A stretch of DNA of 64,000 nt, from assembly GCA_963783505.1 (NCBI GenBank), contig CAWAOP010000025.1, positions 1 to 64,000 on the forward strand. Direction: 5' to 3'. This document shows positions 43,982 through 54,740 of the stretch, piece after piece; position 1 is the first letter of the stretch, and each line of letters begins with the position of its first letter. This DNA is from BOG-224 sp963783505. Lineage in GTDB: Bacteria; Acidobacteriota; Terriglobia; Bryobacterales; Bryobacteraceae. The position numbers and the translations under genes are program-made. The notes beneath the pieces were generated by a model. It was not told the origin of the DNA, did not search any database, and saw only the letters and a program-made list of their open reading frames with translations.

Positions 43982-44470
43982 AAGCTCAGGGCGCCGCGGG
44001 GCCGACGCTAATGGCGACCCGCTTGCGCTCCAGACGCAGAACGTCCCGTTTTTCATTCCCGGCCGATGAACGGGCGCGACGCCGATTGCCATTTCTTTCA
44101 CTTTCCGTCGATTCCAATCCACAGGCTCTGGCCGTGGAGTTTTCAACAGTATGCCTTTCTTTTCAACAACTTCTTGGGTTCGTTTGGCGCTCCCGGGGGG
44201 TTTGGCAGTACGCGGCACGGCAGGGTGAGCCGCTCGCCCCGGAATTTGTCTCTGGCGACCTTGTTTTCCTCCGATCCTTTGTTTTCAACAACATGCTGGG
44301 TTCGTTTCGCAGCCCTCGGAGGCGCCGGGCTATAGCGGCGGCCGCGGCCCCATGCGCTGCGACGAGCGTGGGCGGCTGGGCCGGAGGCTCGGGCTGTGTC
44401 TTGGCTGGGTCGGGGCTGGCGCAACGGCTTTCACTCCGGTTTCAGAATACACCGATGGGGTCTGTGGATA
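43982..44470. other. Intergenic region with short direct repeats
   Basis: No gene is supported. The strings ttttcaacaacttcttgggttcg (44160-44182) and ttttcaacaacatgctgggttcg (44282-44304) are direct repeats of about 30 bases with few changes, and a third partial copy (ttttcaacagtatgcc) precedes them at 44139. Between them is a CG-rich linker. The last 60 bases contain the probable start region of the phage-like gene. Confidence 0.5.
44160..44310. repeat. Two direct repeats of about 30 bases
   Basis: Copy one (44160-44190) and copy two (44282-44310) share TTTTCAACAAC, then GGGTTCGTTT, with a 3-base difference in the middle. They are 122 bases apart. No coding frame uses both in the same way. 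They look like dispersed short repeats at the edge of the prophage remnant. Confidence 0.6.
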
Positions 44471-45055
44471 GTGGCTAAGGCCAATGTTATCAGCGACGAA
44501 TGGGTTGTGAAGGACCTAGGCAGCCAACAGATTCTGGATCGCCTGGCCCAGCAGAAATCGATCCGGCGCAACCTGGGCCGGCGCAAATCGCAGACGGATT
44601 TCGTCCCGAATCTCAACGCCGATCTGACCCTGTTCAACCAGATCCGGTTGGACAAGGACGGACCGGAATGGGACGAATACGAAGCCAGCGCCGCCATCGC
44701 CGGGCTGACCTTCTGCGACGTCACCGGCTGTGAGCGCGCCGGCGACGTGTACAAGATCTCGCTGAAGACGCGGTTCGGCGACACGGTTCACTCGATGCGG
44801 ATTCCGACGCAGCGGGACATCACGGTGTACCGCCGCATGGTGGTTTCCGCGACCGACCTGCCGCACGGCCTGGAGGAACTGCGATACCGGATCGACCCCG
44901 CCGTGGAACTGTACGACGCCACGGTGAGCAAGATCGAGGGATACGCGGCATCGTATAGGGGCGCGGACGTTCCGCCGCATCACAAGTCGGCTGTGGTGGT
45001 GGAGTTGGTGAACGCTATCGACGATCTGGACCCGCTCATCGACCCAAACTTGTAG
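44471..45055 (+). CDS. Phage-like structural or tail-associated protein, hypothetical
   Basis: About 194 residues from GTG 44471 (VAKANVISDEWVVKDL). The frame is open upstream to 44396, but that part is arginine- and tryptophan-rich and out of character. FVPNLNADLTLFNQIRLD, ISLKTRFGDTVHSMRIPTQ and TVYRRMVVSATDLPHGLEELRYRID look like a compact alpha-beta protein. I do not recognise a family; its phage nature is inferred from the two genes that follow it. Confidence 0.5.
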   Translation: MAKANVISDEWVVKDLGSQQILDRLAQQKSIRRNLGRRKSQTDFVPNLNADLTLFNQIRLDKDGPEWDEYEASAAIAGLTFCDVTGCERAGDVYKISLKTRFGDTVHSMRIPTQRDITVYRRMVVSATDLPHGLEELRYRIDPAVELYDATVSKIEGYAASYRGADVPPHHKSAVVVELVNAIDDLDPLIDPNL

Positions 45056-45061
45056 GGCCCG

Positions 45062-45167
45062 GCCCAGAGGGCACCCCGTGGCCGCAACCGATCCCTCTCC
45101 GGCTGCTGATTTACCGCTCGGAGCGCGCGCACGAAATGTGCGACGGGGGCGAGGGTGCCCTCTGGGC
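45062..45167. repeat. Inverted repeat across the start of a phage-like gene
   Basis: GCCCAGAGGGCACCC (45062-45076) pairs exactly with GGGTGCCCTCTGGGC (45153-45167). The right arm lies inside the first codons of the zinc-ribbon protein, whose ATG is at 45136, so a hairpin in mRNA could hide the start. The sequence core is like that of the palindrome at 38697 (ggcccagagggcgcccc). Confidence 0.6.
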
Positions 45168-45504
45168 GGGGCCGCGCGCCTGCCCGGACGCCAACGATGT
45201 GACCTGCGGGAAGTGCGGCGTGGCTCGGACCGTCGAGGATACGACGGCGCCGGGCGAATGCCCGCAGTGCGGCTTCCGGCTGTTCACCGTCAACCGTTGC
45301 GCGCACTGCAAGTTGGACGACTTGGATTTCGCCCGAAGGCATTCGAATGCCGGGCGGCTGTTCGAACGCCTCCTGGACCTGGAGTTCGATGTGGCGCGGT
45401 TCAGCATTCCGTGGACGGACGTGACCGCGGAGGAAGTACGCGGGCTTCAGATTCTCCAGGAAGAGCGTGACCGCTCTTTGAGGGAGGCGAAGAAGGACCG
45501 TTAA
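45136..45504 (+). CDS. Zinc-ribbon phage tail-assembly-like protein
   Basis: A 122-residue protein. Two CxxC knuckles (VTCGKCGVA and GECPQCGFR), then NRCAHCKLDDL, give a three-part zinc-ribbon at residues 20-60. The C-terminal half is helical (AGRLFERLLDLEFDVAR, ILQEERDRSLREAKKDR) in the manner of small tail assembly chaperones. The gene starts inside an inverted repeat. The exact ATG is uncertain: the first 20 residues (MCDGGEGALWAGPRAC) come partly from that repeat. Confidence 0.5.
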   Translation: MCDGGEGALWAGPRACPDANDVTCGKCGVARTVEDTTAPGECPQCGFRLFTVNRCAHCKLDDLDFARRHSNAGRLFERLLDLEFDVARFSIPWTDVTAEEVRGLQILQEERDRSLREAKKDR

Positions 45505-45508
45505 CGCA

Positions 45509-45958
45509 ATGCCCTTTCAGGCGAAGATCACACGCGCGCGGTGGGTGCTGGGCCCGTTCACGGCGGAGGACATGCAGACCATCGGCAACGTCGTGCGCGA
45601 CTCCATCGCGGCGCGCATAAGCAAAGGGCTGAACGCGGAGGATGCGCCGGCGAAGCCGCTCAAGCCAGGGCGCAATGGGAAGAGGGGTTATCCGGATTAC
45701 AAATCCGCGCGCGGATTGCAGCCCTTCCGCGACTGGTTCTGGACGGGGCGCACCATGCGGTCGTTGAAGGTAAAGGCGGCCAGCGAGAACCGGGTCACCA
45801 TCGGCTTCGTCGATCCGAATGCGGATCGTATTGCGCACGTGAACAACCTGCGGGAGAAGCAGTTCGGCGTGTCTCCGAAGGACCGGCTGGTGCTACGGGC
45901 TATCGTGCTGGCGGTTCTGAAACGGGCGCGGGCGGTGCGGGTGGCGAAGGCGGCGTAG
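45509..45958 (+). CDS. Phage virion-morphogenesis (GpG-like) protein, putative
   Basis: A 149-residue basic protein. NVVRDSIAARISKGLNAEDAP is followed by the loop PLKPGRNGKRGYPDYKSARGLQ and LRAIVLAVLKRARAV. This arrangement (helix, Pro/Gly-rich basic loop, then RxG strand and a terminal helix) resembles small tail-completion or neck proteins. It starts four bases after the previous stop, an operon. The assignment is from pattern only. Confidence 0.5.
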   Translation: MPFQAKITRARWVLGPFTAEDMQTIGNVVRDSIAARISKGLNAEDAPAKPLKPGRNGKRGYPDYKSARGLQPFRDWFWTGRTMRSLKVKAASENRVTIGFVDPNADRIAHVNNLREKQFGVSPKDRLVLRAIVLAVLKRARAVRVAKAA

Positions 45959-45967
45959 GGCGCGGAG

Positions 45968-46216
45968 TTGGACTTGAGGCCGAAAACCGTCGACGCCCTC
46001 GCGCTTGTCGGTCACCCCCAGATCGAATGCCGCTTGACTCGCCAGCGCCGGTTCTTCCGAAACCTCCAGGCGCTCGTGAATCGGGTCGTTGCACGCGGAG
46101 TTGTTGAACACGCCCACGCTCACAGTGAATTCGTCGCCCGGCGCGGCCATGGCGGGTACGTTGGGCGTGCGAATAAGATCGCCTTTCACTTCCGGGTAAG
46201 CCAACGCCCCGGATGC
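45968..46216 (-). pseudogene. Fragment of a bacterial alpha-2-macroglobulin
   Basis: Minus-strand translation here gives SGALAYPEVKGDLIRTPN, AAPGDEFTVSVGVFNN and FDLGVTDKREGVDGFRPQV. The PGDEFxVSVxVxNN pattern and the surrounding segment are those of a macroglobulin-domain strand pair in bacterial alpha-2-macroglobulins (YfhM type). Neither the thioester region nor the bait region is present. The frame is open at both ends, but flanking text is unrelated, so this is a broken, isolated piece of about 80 residues embedded in the prophage remnant. Confidence 0.55.
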
Positions 46217-46385
46217 GGAATCGCCGGAAATGCTCGAACAAGATGCTCGAATAAGAAGATCGACATTTCTGAATACGAGTGATAAAATAACTGGTTCGCC
46301 GGTCTGATTCCCGTTCCGAGACTCCTCAAACCCGGGGGTGGGGCCGGGCAGTTCCGTATCGAGCTCGAAGGCGAGGTGACGATAC

Positions 46386-46583
46386 ATGAAAAAGAGCATA
46401 CGGTTGACTATCGGTCTCATTGCGCTATTGATGGGTTCGTGCGGCAGCCAGCCCAAGGGTGCGTGCTTTTGGGGATATGGCATCGGCATCCATTGTGGCG
46501 ACGGCTATACCTCCAGCTCGTGCGCCCTGATGGGTGGCAACGCGTTCAACGAGGGCGCTACCTGTGCCTCCCTCGGGTATTAA
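46386..46583 (+). CDS. Small cysteine-rich lipoprotein
   Basis: A 65-residue protein with GAGG about 8 bases upstream of ATG. KKSIRLTIGLIALLMGSC ends in a lipobox-like LMGSC (lipid Cys at residue 19), so it is expected in the envelope. The mature part is Gly/Cys-rich (GACFWGYGIGIHCGDGYTSSSC) with five further cysteines and small residues, and could form disulfides in the periplasm. No family is recognised. It precedes the ankyrin genes on the same strand, separated by 63 bases. Confidence 0.65.
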   Translation: MKKSIRLTIGLIALLMGSCGSQPKGACFWGYGIGIHCGDGYTSSSCALMGGNAFNEGATCASLGY

Positions 46584-46646
46584 ACCTGGAGGGACAACCG
46601 TGGACCCCGGCTTGATCCGGAAATTAGGAGGAACTTAGGAGGAACA

Positions 46647-47550
46647 ATGCGCCCCAATGACTTTGCGCCTATCAGCCTGCGCCCTCTCCTGATTACGTGA
46701 TCGCGGCCGCTTCTGTGTCTCCGCAGCGTCAGGCGCGCCCGCGCCCGGCGACTCTATTCGCCAAGCGTCTGTGGCGATCTGCGCAGTCTTCAGGGTCTGC
46801 GCAAGAAGCACCGTGAGTTGGCTCTTAGCAAGGCGGATGACGGCAACACGCTTTTACACATCGCGGCTAACCTGGGCCACAAAGATATCGTCGGAGGCGC
46901 TACTGGCCAATGGAGCCGCCGTGGACGTCAGGGATAACCAGGGCCTCACACCTCTGCACCACGCGGCTGCTCAGGGGCACAGCGATGTCGCGGAGGTGCT
47001 GTTGGCCCGCGGGGCGGATGTAAATGCGAGGGGCGAGAAAGGCGGAACGCCACTTTGGATTGCGGCTTCCCAGGGCCACAGGGATATTGCGGCGCTCCTC
47101 CTAACGGCCAACGCCGCAGTCAACTCGAGGAACGATGCGGGGACTTCTCCTCTGTACCCAGCCGCCTTCAAGGGCCACAGGGACGTAGCGGAACTCCTAC
47201 TCGATCATGGGGCAGACGCCAACGCTGCGGGCAGCGAGGGCGAGACGCCGTTATTGGCAGCCGCATCGAATGGGCACACTCGAGTGGTGGCGCTGCTTAT
47301 GCTGCACGGGGCCAATCCCGACGCGAGGTTCAAGGACGGACGAACAGCACTCCAGTTTGCTCAAGCTCAAGCCCATACGGACGCAGTGGCGCTTCTAATG
47401 GGTGGCAGGGCAGCCGCGGTTGCCGCGGACGATAAGGGCATGATGAGTCGAGAGCCGCAGGAATGGGCGGAGAGGCACCCACTCAATCTGTGGTGCGGAA
47501 CGATTCGGCTGCAGTCGACACGTCTGGGCTGGGGCCAAGCGCCACCTTGA
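46647..47550 (+). CDS. Ankyrin-repeat protein, frame-broken
   Basis: AGGAGG lies before ATG 46647 (MRPNDFAPISL). After a frame change the text reads CGDLRSLQGLRKKHRELAL and DGNTLLHIAANLGHKDIV, and after another (near 46890) EALLANGAAVDVRDNQGLTPLHHAAAQGH. About five typical ankyrin repeats follow: VLLARGADVNARGEKGGTPL, LLLTANAAVNSRNDAGTS and LLLDHGADANAAGSEGETPLL. Ankyrin repeats bind proteins; in bacteria they are often associated with effectors or with periplasmic binding. At least two frame changes are needed, so this is a pseudogene or a sequencing-damaged gene. The part after residue 230 of the main frame is probably past the true end. Confidence 0.6.
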
Positions 47551-47825
47551 AGATGCCCGGGGCGCGGAACGAGGCTCGGCTTCATCTGGTCGACGGGAAC
47601 GGCCCGGAGGCCTTTGGGGTTGGGGACAGTCTCGGCCGAACGTTCGAGGCCGCTGACCTCACCATAGCTCTCCCCCCCGGGCAGCATACGCTCACCGTGT
47701 CGGCGGTCAATGCCGTTTACGACTGTGTGGTTGGCTGTAGCCTGCTGCAGGTTTCCGAGGAGCCCCCTGCGAACATCACTTTCGTCGCTGAGTCGGGGCA
47801 CTCCTACTCGCTGAAAAGACTCTAG
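47463..47825 (+). CDS. Beta-domain piece of the ankyrin locus
   Basis: A 120-residue frame. GARNEARLHLVDGNGPEAFGV, then ALPPGQHTLTVSAVNAVYDC and ITFVAESGHSYSL, form a PEGA-like beta domain (the pattern PxGxHTLTV is typical). Its N-terminal 30 residues are read in another frame of the ankyrin text, so it is probably the next segment of the same broken protein. It could alternatively be a separate short gene. Confidence 0.4.
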   Translation: MGGEAPTQSVVRNDSAAVDTSGLGPSATLKMPGARNEARLHLVDGNGPEAFGVGDSLGRTFEAADLTIALPPGQHTLTVSAVNAVYDCVVGCSLLQVSEEPPANITFVAESGHSYSLKRL

Positions 47826-47830
47826 ATATA

Positions 47831-48370
47831 TTGGGCGGTCACGGGCCCTACCAAGTCAGTGAGAATACCGCTCGCAAGGATGTGGCGCAGATCAATTGCG
47901 AGTTACAGAACCCGATCCACGAAGCAGTCTCCGCCGGTGATCTGGCCACGGGAAGATCCGCATAGCCGAAGGCACCTGCGTTGGTTTTCAGTACGGCCTA
48001 CCCCGAAGGCCGGGCTCCCCTTCAGGTCGCGGCCCGTGAAGGCCAAGTTGACATAGCGGAATACTTGATCGAGAAAGGAGCGGTTGTTAACTCCTACGCT
48101 CGCGAGTTTAAGTTCTTCACCCCATTGCATTTTGCCGCGTATTACGGCCAGATGGAGATGGCGGAACTTCTGCTGGCCCATGGCGCGGAGGTCAACGTTG
48201 GATCCGACTCCGGTAATTTACCCCTAGTCTGGGCCGCGAAGCGTGGCCACAAAGACATTGTCGAACTCCTGCTCGCGCATCAGGCTGATGTGGGCCAGGC
48301 TCTGGATGCTGCGCGTTCCTTCGGCCACGACGACGTGGTGGGGCTACTACGGAGCCACGCGAAACGATAG
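47831..48370 (+). CDS. Second ankyrin-repeat segment, frame-broken
   Basis: DVAQINCELQNPIHEAVSAGDL appears first in one frame (up to a stop near 47965). From about 47990 the frame reads YPEGRAPLQVAAREGQVDIAEYLIEKGAVV, TPLHFAAYYGQMEMAELLLAHGAEV and LPLVWAAKRGHKDIVELLLAHQADV (each a full ankyrin repeat). A TTG start at 47981 is possible. It is either the C-terminal part of the preceding ankyrin protein or a paralogous gene. Confidence 0.55.
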
Positions 48371-48609
48371 ACCCGGAATCGCGGGCGCGAGGCTCTTTGA
48401 CGCGCAACTGTCAGCCTGGTGGCAAGGGGGGTTCGCGACCCAGTTGCCGCGCTTCTAGCTCGAGTAAACCAGCAAGCCCGTGCTGGGTGCTTCTGAGACT
48501 CACTTGCACGTGTACATCAAACGGTGCCGGTAGGCCCCTAATCGCTGAACCTCAGCGCTTATAACTCATAACTAATACCTGCGCCTCGCTTCATGCAAAC
48601 CGACCTCCC

Positions 48610-49944
48610 ATGACCAAGAATCCATAGTTCTGGAAGATCTCTTCGATCCCCGCTCCTTCCTCGCGGCCATCAAGCAGGCGAATACTGCCGTCGAGGGATG
48701 GGAAAAGGGCACCGTCGGCGCCGGCGACCGGGGCACTTACCCCTTTGGGCACCCCGAAGTCGCTCGAGCGCATGGGCGACATGCTGCTCAAGATCAACGA
48801 CCGCTCCCGTTCGTCCATGGAACGGCTCACTCAGTCCATCGAGAAGCAGGCTGCCGCTTACGGGAAGACCGGCGTTGACCGCCTCGTCGCCGATCGCGAC
48901 CGGTTCATTAAGAAGCTCGGCGACGAGCAGGGGACCACCGCCCGCGTCACCGCCGCCTACGCCAAGATGATCGACGTCGAGAGCGGCAAGTCCGACGCCC
49001 AGGGGGCACCCGGCTTCCAGGCCCTCGGCCGCAATATCGAAAGCTTCGTCCGCGATCCGCTGAACGCTTCGAAGACCGCGGCCACGGGGCTTCTGGAGTC
49101 GCTCGGTCCCATCGGGACTACGGTGGCCGCCGGAGGCGCCGCACTCACGCATTCGCCGCCGCCGGATGGGAGGCCGCCAAGAGCCTTGGCGAGTACGGCT
49201 TGATGGTGAAAGACGCCGAACTGCGTACCGGACTCACGGCCAAGGAGGTCGGGCAGTTCGGCTTCGCGGCCAAGGCGGCCGGCCAGGACATCAGGCATCT
49301 TCGAGCGCATGATGCGCGGGCTGACCCAAGCCGTGGAGGAAGACTCCGCAGCGGCTCAGAAGGCCTGTGGCTGGCTCCAGCGGTTCGGCGTCGATCTGGC
49401 CGGCGTGCGCGACGGCTCCGTGCCCACGGCGGAAGTGCTCCAGCAAATCGCCACGGGTCTGGCGGCTCTCCCCACCACCTGGGACCGCAACAAAGCCGCG
49501 CTCGATCTCTTCAAACGCACCGGCGTGGAAGCCATCCCGGTGATCATGGAGCTCAACGACAACCTCTGGATCGCCCAGCAGCAGGGCTTCGGGCCGACCG
49601 AGGGCGACATTGCCCGCTACACGGCGCTCCAGACCAAGGTCGCGGAACTGGAAACGAAGTGGGGCGAGATCAAGCGCCAGTTCCAGGAAGGCCTGGTCAT
49701 CGAGGTCAGCTTCGTGGGAGCGGCGGCCAAGTGGCTCCTGGGCCACATGCCGGGCGAGACCGTCCAAGGCGACGACGCTTCCATCGACCGCATGAACGCC
49801 AACGAGGCGCTGGCGCAGGAGATTCGAAACGCCAACGCCGCGCGGTTCGGAAACTACCCTCCGGCGAGTCCCATCGACGCCCTCGCGCGCAAGCGTATGG
49901 AGGCCCTGCGCGGCCTGCGCCCGGCTTCAGATTATCTGCATTAG
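48610..49944 (+). pseudogene. Phage tail tape-measure-like protein, four frameshifts
   Basis: From ATG 48610, MTKNP is followed after a frame change by VLEDLFDPRSFLAAIKQ and WEKGTVGAGDR. The next frame gives LERMGDMLLKINDRSRSSMERLTQSIEKQ, the usual coiled start of a tape measure. GWEAAKSLGEYGLMVKDAEL then lies in a third frame, and RMMRGLTQAVEEDSAAAQK, ALPTTWDRNKAALDLFKRTG and VAELETKWGEIKRQ in the last. Frame changes are near 48623, 48745, 49155 and 49295; the total length (1335 bases) is a multiple of three, so they cancel. Tape measures fix tail length and are usually longer, so this one (about 444 residues) is probably truncated. Confidence 0.6.
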
Positions 49945-50083
49945 CCGCCCCATATGGCCGGAAACGACCCCCGTGCCTGCCGCGAGAAAGAGCAAAGCGT
50001 CTCGCCACAATCGCGTCGCTTTGAGGCGCATCGAGCGGGCGCTTGCGTGACCTGCATTGACGTTTCTTGAGAATAACTGTCGC

Positions 50084-50113
50084 TTGACATTTGCCTATAC
50101 AATTGCATACCAT
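50084..50113 (+). promoter_or_regulatory. Promoter of the BrnT/BrnA module
   Basis: TTGACA (50084-50089) is followed after 18 bases by TACCAT (50108-50113). The -35 box is perfect. A transcript would start near 50120, so the first usable codon of BrnT is the GTG at 50124 rather than the TTG at 50091. Confidence 0.5.
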
Positions 50114-50123
50114 TAGCGCTGTC

Positions 50124-50429
50124 GTGGCTTTACATGCAAGTGGTTTCGACTGGGACAAGGGCAATCGGACCAAGTGCGAGAAGCACGGTCTTTCCGTTTC
50201 GGCCATCGAGAATCTGTTTACTCGCCCGCTTGCCGTTCTCCCCGATGCAGCCCATTCGCAGGGTGAACGCCGTCTTCGAGCGATAGGCCGAGCGGAAAAA
50301 GGGCGCGGTGTGTTCATCGTCTTCACGTTCCGCCGCAAGGGCGACGAAGCGCTAATCCGGCCCATCAGTGCCCGCTACATGCACGAGAAGGAGATCGAGG
50401 CGTATGAAAAAGAAAATCCCGACCTTTAA
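50124..50429 (+). CDS. brnT: BrnT-family toxin
   Basis: About 101 residues. GFDWDKGNRTKCEKHGLS is the classic BrnT start (a FDWDxxKxxxNxxKHG-type pattern with the nuclease His), then FTRPLAVLPDAAHSQGERR, RAIGRAEKGRGVFIVFTFR and RPISARYMHEKE, with the YMHEKE helix at the end. BrnT is a RelE-fold ribonuclease that blocks translation. It overlaps the antitoxin gene by 26 bases. Confidence 0.9.
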   Translation: MALHASGFDWDKGNRTKCEKHGLSVSAIENLFTRPLAVLPDAAHSQGERRLRAIGRAEKGRGVFIVFTFRRKGDEALIRPISARYMHEKEIEAYEKENPDL

Positions 50430-50658
50430 GACCGACCGCGCAGCGGTGGCCTTCGTCGATAAAGCCGACCTGACTCGGTACGACCTTTCAGGCGCACAGT
50501 TGACGCGTTTCGAGATCAAGCCTAAAAACAAATCCATCAACCTGCGTTTGTCTGAGGAGCTTTACAACGCCGTCCGCAAACGCGCCGCCCGCGCAGGCGT
50601 ACCCTATCAGCGCTTCATTCGCTTGAAGCTCGAACAAGTTGTAGGCAGCCCGAGATGA
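50404..50658 (+). CDS. brnA: BrnA-family antitoxin
   Basis: An 84-residue protein. The N terminus (KKKIPTFKTDRAAVAFVDKADL) is the region that binds the toxin, and INLRLSEELYNAVRKRAARAGVPYQRFIRLKLE gives a ribbon-helix-helix (read in two pieces). ATG 50404 lies inside brnT, so the two are coupled. BrnA neutralises BrnT and represses the module. Confidence 0.88.
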   Translation: MKKKIPTFKTDRAAVAFVDKADLTRYDLSGAQLTRFEIKPKNKSINLRLSEELYNAVRKRAARAGVPYQRFIRLKLEQVVGSPR

Positions 50659-50988
50659 ACCTGTGCGGAAAAGGGGTTGGCAATAAATAGCCAGACATAA
50701 CCTCGCTTATGTCCAACGAACGGGAACGAACGGGGACAAACGAACGGGAACAGACGGGACGTATCCTGTCAACCCGCCGTGAATGAAAGCGTGGTTTGTC
50801 GGACTTCCGGCTTTGGCTTTCGGCTTCCGGTAAGACCGGTGACCTAAGACGCAAGAACGCCAACCGAATCGTGGCAGGAGCGATACGGCTCCGGACAAGA
50901 TGCAGGCCGGCAGGGACGGCCTGCATTCCAGGTTTGGCGCGCCTCGCGCTTCCAGCGTGTTACGCTTCGAGATACAGGGCTGGGCGGA
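50659..50988. other. Intergenic gap with a short tandem repeat
   Basis: No gene is supported. The stretch from 50705 to 50760 repeats acgaacgggaac / gaacgggga / aacgaacggg in close succession. It is probably non-functional low-complexity sequence or a terminator-poor spacer. The promoter of dnaG must lie in its right half; no consensus box was clear. Confidence 0.4.
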
Positions 50989-52738
50989 ATGGACTTCAAG
51001 GATCAACTGAAATCCACTCTCGACATTGTTCACGTGGTCGGGGAGTACGTGCGCCTGAAAAAATCGGGCGCGCAGCGCTACCTCGGCTTGTGTCCATTCC
51101 ACACCGAGAAGACGCCTTCGTTCACCGTTCACGCCGCAAAGCAATTCTACAAGTGCTTCGGGTGCGGAGAGGGCGGGGACGTCTTCAATTTCGTTCAGAA
51201 GGTGGAGGGCATCAGCTTCTACGAAGCGCTCAAGCTGCTGGCCGAACGGAACGGGATGGCGCTCCCGAAGCGCACCGTGATTGCGGACGATGAATCCCGC
51301 ACCCGCGAGATTGTGTTCCAGATGCATGAGATCGCGCTGGAGAGTTTCCGCGCCAATCTGCGAGGCGCCGCTGGCGATGCGGCCCGCGCCTATCTGGCGC
51401 GCCGCGGAGTCGCTCCGGCTACGTCCGACCGGTTTGCGCTGGGCTACTCCGAAGCTTCGTGGCAGTCGCTGACGCGCCTGTTCGAGCAGCGTGGGTTTCC
51501 CCCCGAGCGTCTGGAGCAGTCCGGCTTGGTACGGAAGCGCAAGGATGGCGGGTTCTACGACTACTTCCGCAACCGCCTCATGTTTCCGATCCACAACGAG
51601 AGCGGAAAAGTCATCGGATTCGGCGGGCGTGCGCTTGCGCCGGACGACAACCCGAAGTACCTGAAATTCTCCGGAAACGCCGATATACACCAAGAGCCGC
51701 GTGCTGTACAATCTCCATCGCGCCAAAGAGGCCATCCGAAAGGAGGAGCGCTCCATTCTGGTGGAAGGCTACATGGATGTCGTGGGCGTCTCGGCCGCGG
51801 GCTTCGCGCCGGTGGTGGCTAGTTGCGGAACGTCGCTCACCGAGCTTCAGGTTCGCGCGCTGAAACGGCACTCGGATAAGATCGTGGTCAACTTCGATCC
51901 CGACGCCCCGGGGGCCGCGGCGGCCGAACGCTCCGTGGGCCTGCTGCTCGAAGAGGGCATGAGCGTTCGCGTGGTCACGCTGGATGGCGGCCTCGATCCG
52001 GATGAGTACTGCAAAGAACGCGGCGCCGAAGCCTATCGTGCGCAGATCGACGGAGCCAAGGGATATTTCTACTGGCTCGCGGACCGCGCCCGGGCCCGCC
52101 ACGACGTGCACACCACGGAAGGTCTGATCGCCGTGCTTCGTTTTCTCATGCCCGCCGTGGAGCGCATCCCGGACCGCCTGGAGCGCATGGCCGTGGCGAA
52201 CGACGTGGCCGGGTATATCGGCGTAGAGCGCGGCATGGTGCTCGACAGTTTTCGCAAGGCCGCCGCGTCGCGCCGCGAGGACCGTATCACCATAGCGACG
52301 GAACCCGTGCGCGCGGACGAAAAAGGACTGTTGAGTGTCTTGCTGTCGGATGTGGCGGAGCGCGAGCGGCTCATCGCGCCGTTGGCCGGCGTCGGCGTCG
52401 TGGAACGCCTCGCGACGCGGCGCATTTTTCAGACCATCATGGCCGCGCACGCGGCCGGGTCGGCCATCACGTTCGATGCGATTATTGCGCGGCTGGAGCA
52501 ACCCGATCAGAATCTTCTGGCCGGGCTGGCGCTCTCCGAAGACGCCGAAGCGAGCGAAGTTTCGCTCGAATTCGGAGAGCAATGCCTGGCGAGCCTGCTG
52601 CGCTCGGAAGAACGCGAGCGGCTCGGCCGGTTGAAGGCGCGCATCAGGGACGCCGAGCGATCGGGGAACATCGAGGAGGCGTTGCGCCTCGCGGGCGATC
52701 TCCACGATCTGGAGAAAACCGCCGGTGCGTCGATATGA
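50989..52738 (+). CDS. dnaG: DNA primase, one frameshift
   Basis: About 582 residues after repair. The CHC2-type zinc ribbon is Cys35, His38, Cys56, Cys59 (GLCPFHTEKTPSF ... YKCFGCGEGGD). The catalytic core begins FHNRLMFPI-type text (FRNRLMFPIHNESGKVIGFGGRAL, read in pieces). The frame changes at an A run near 51664 (ctgaaattct; an extra a), giving NSPETPIYTKSRVLYNLH. TOPRIM acidic motifs follow: ILVEGYMDVV and NFDPDAPG. The C terminus is a DnaB-binding helical domain. 1750 bases is 583 codons plus one. As dnaG is essential, the break is almost certainly a sequence error. It is followed by rpoD. Confidence 0.95.
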
Positions 52739-52813
52739 CATTCGGGCCGCTCTTTGCGCATAGCGCCGTGATGTACAATGTTTTCGATTATCTACGGGCG
52801 TAACGGGGATTAG

Positions 52814-54500
<1,687 letters not shown>

Positions 54501-54740
54501 CGTCGCGCGCCCATAGAAGCGCCCTGCGTCGCGCCGCTGCCCATCCAAGGTGGCGAAGACGCCGGCTCCGTGTGGGGCGGCGCTCCTGCGCTGCCTTCTT
54601 CCTGCTTGGATGCGCGGCCGAAAACCAAGGCAGATGCCCCACAAACACCGTGGGCGCCCCAGGTCCGCCCCACTTTCATGCAGCGCACCCCTTCCGCCGG
54701 CCGGCGGCCGAGGACTCGCGCGCCACGTTAAGCTTGTAGC

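Larger units (their letters stand above)
44471..49944 (+). mobile_element. Degraded prophage or tail-module remnant
   Basis: Three small structural-looking genes (44471-45958) and a tape-measure-like gene (48610-49944) frame a central stretch that holds unrelated genes: an alpha-2-macroglobulin fragment on the other strand, a small lipoprotein and ankyrin-repeat ORFs. No terminase, portal, capsid, lysis or integrase gene is found, so it cannot be a complete phage. The borders are approximate and come from the outer phage-like genes. Confidence 0.5.

Noticed and set aside
42911..44218. Minus-strand frame of 435 codons opposite the O-antigen ligase
   Set aside because: It has no family features and runs through repeats; the plus strand encodes a clear membrane protein.
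50705..50760. Possible iteron or replication repeat
   Set aside because: The repeats are too short and imperfect, and no replication gene other than dnaG is adjacent.
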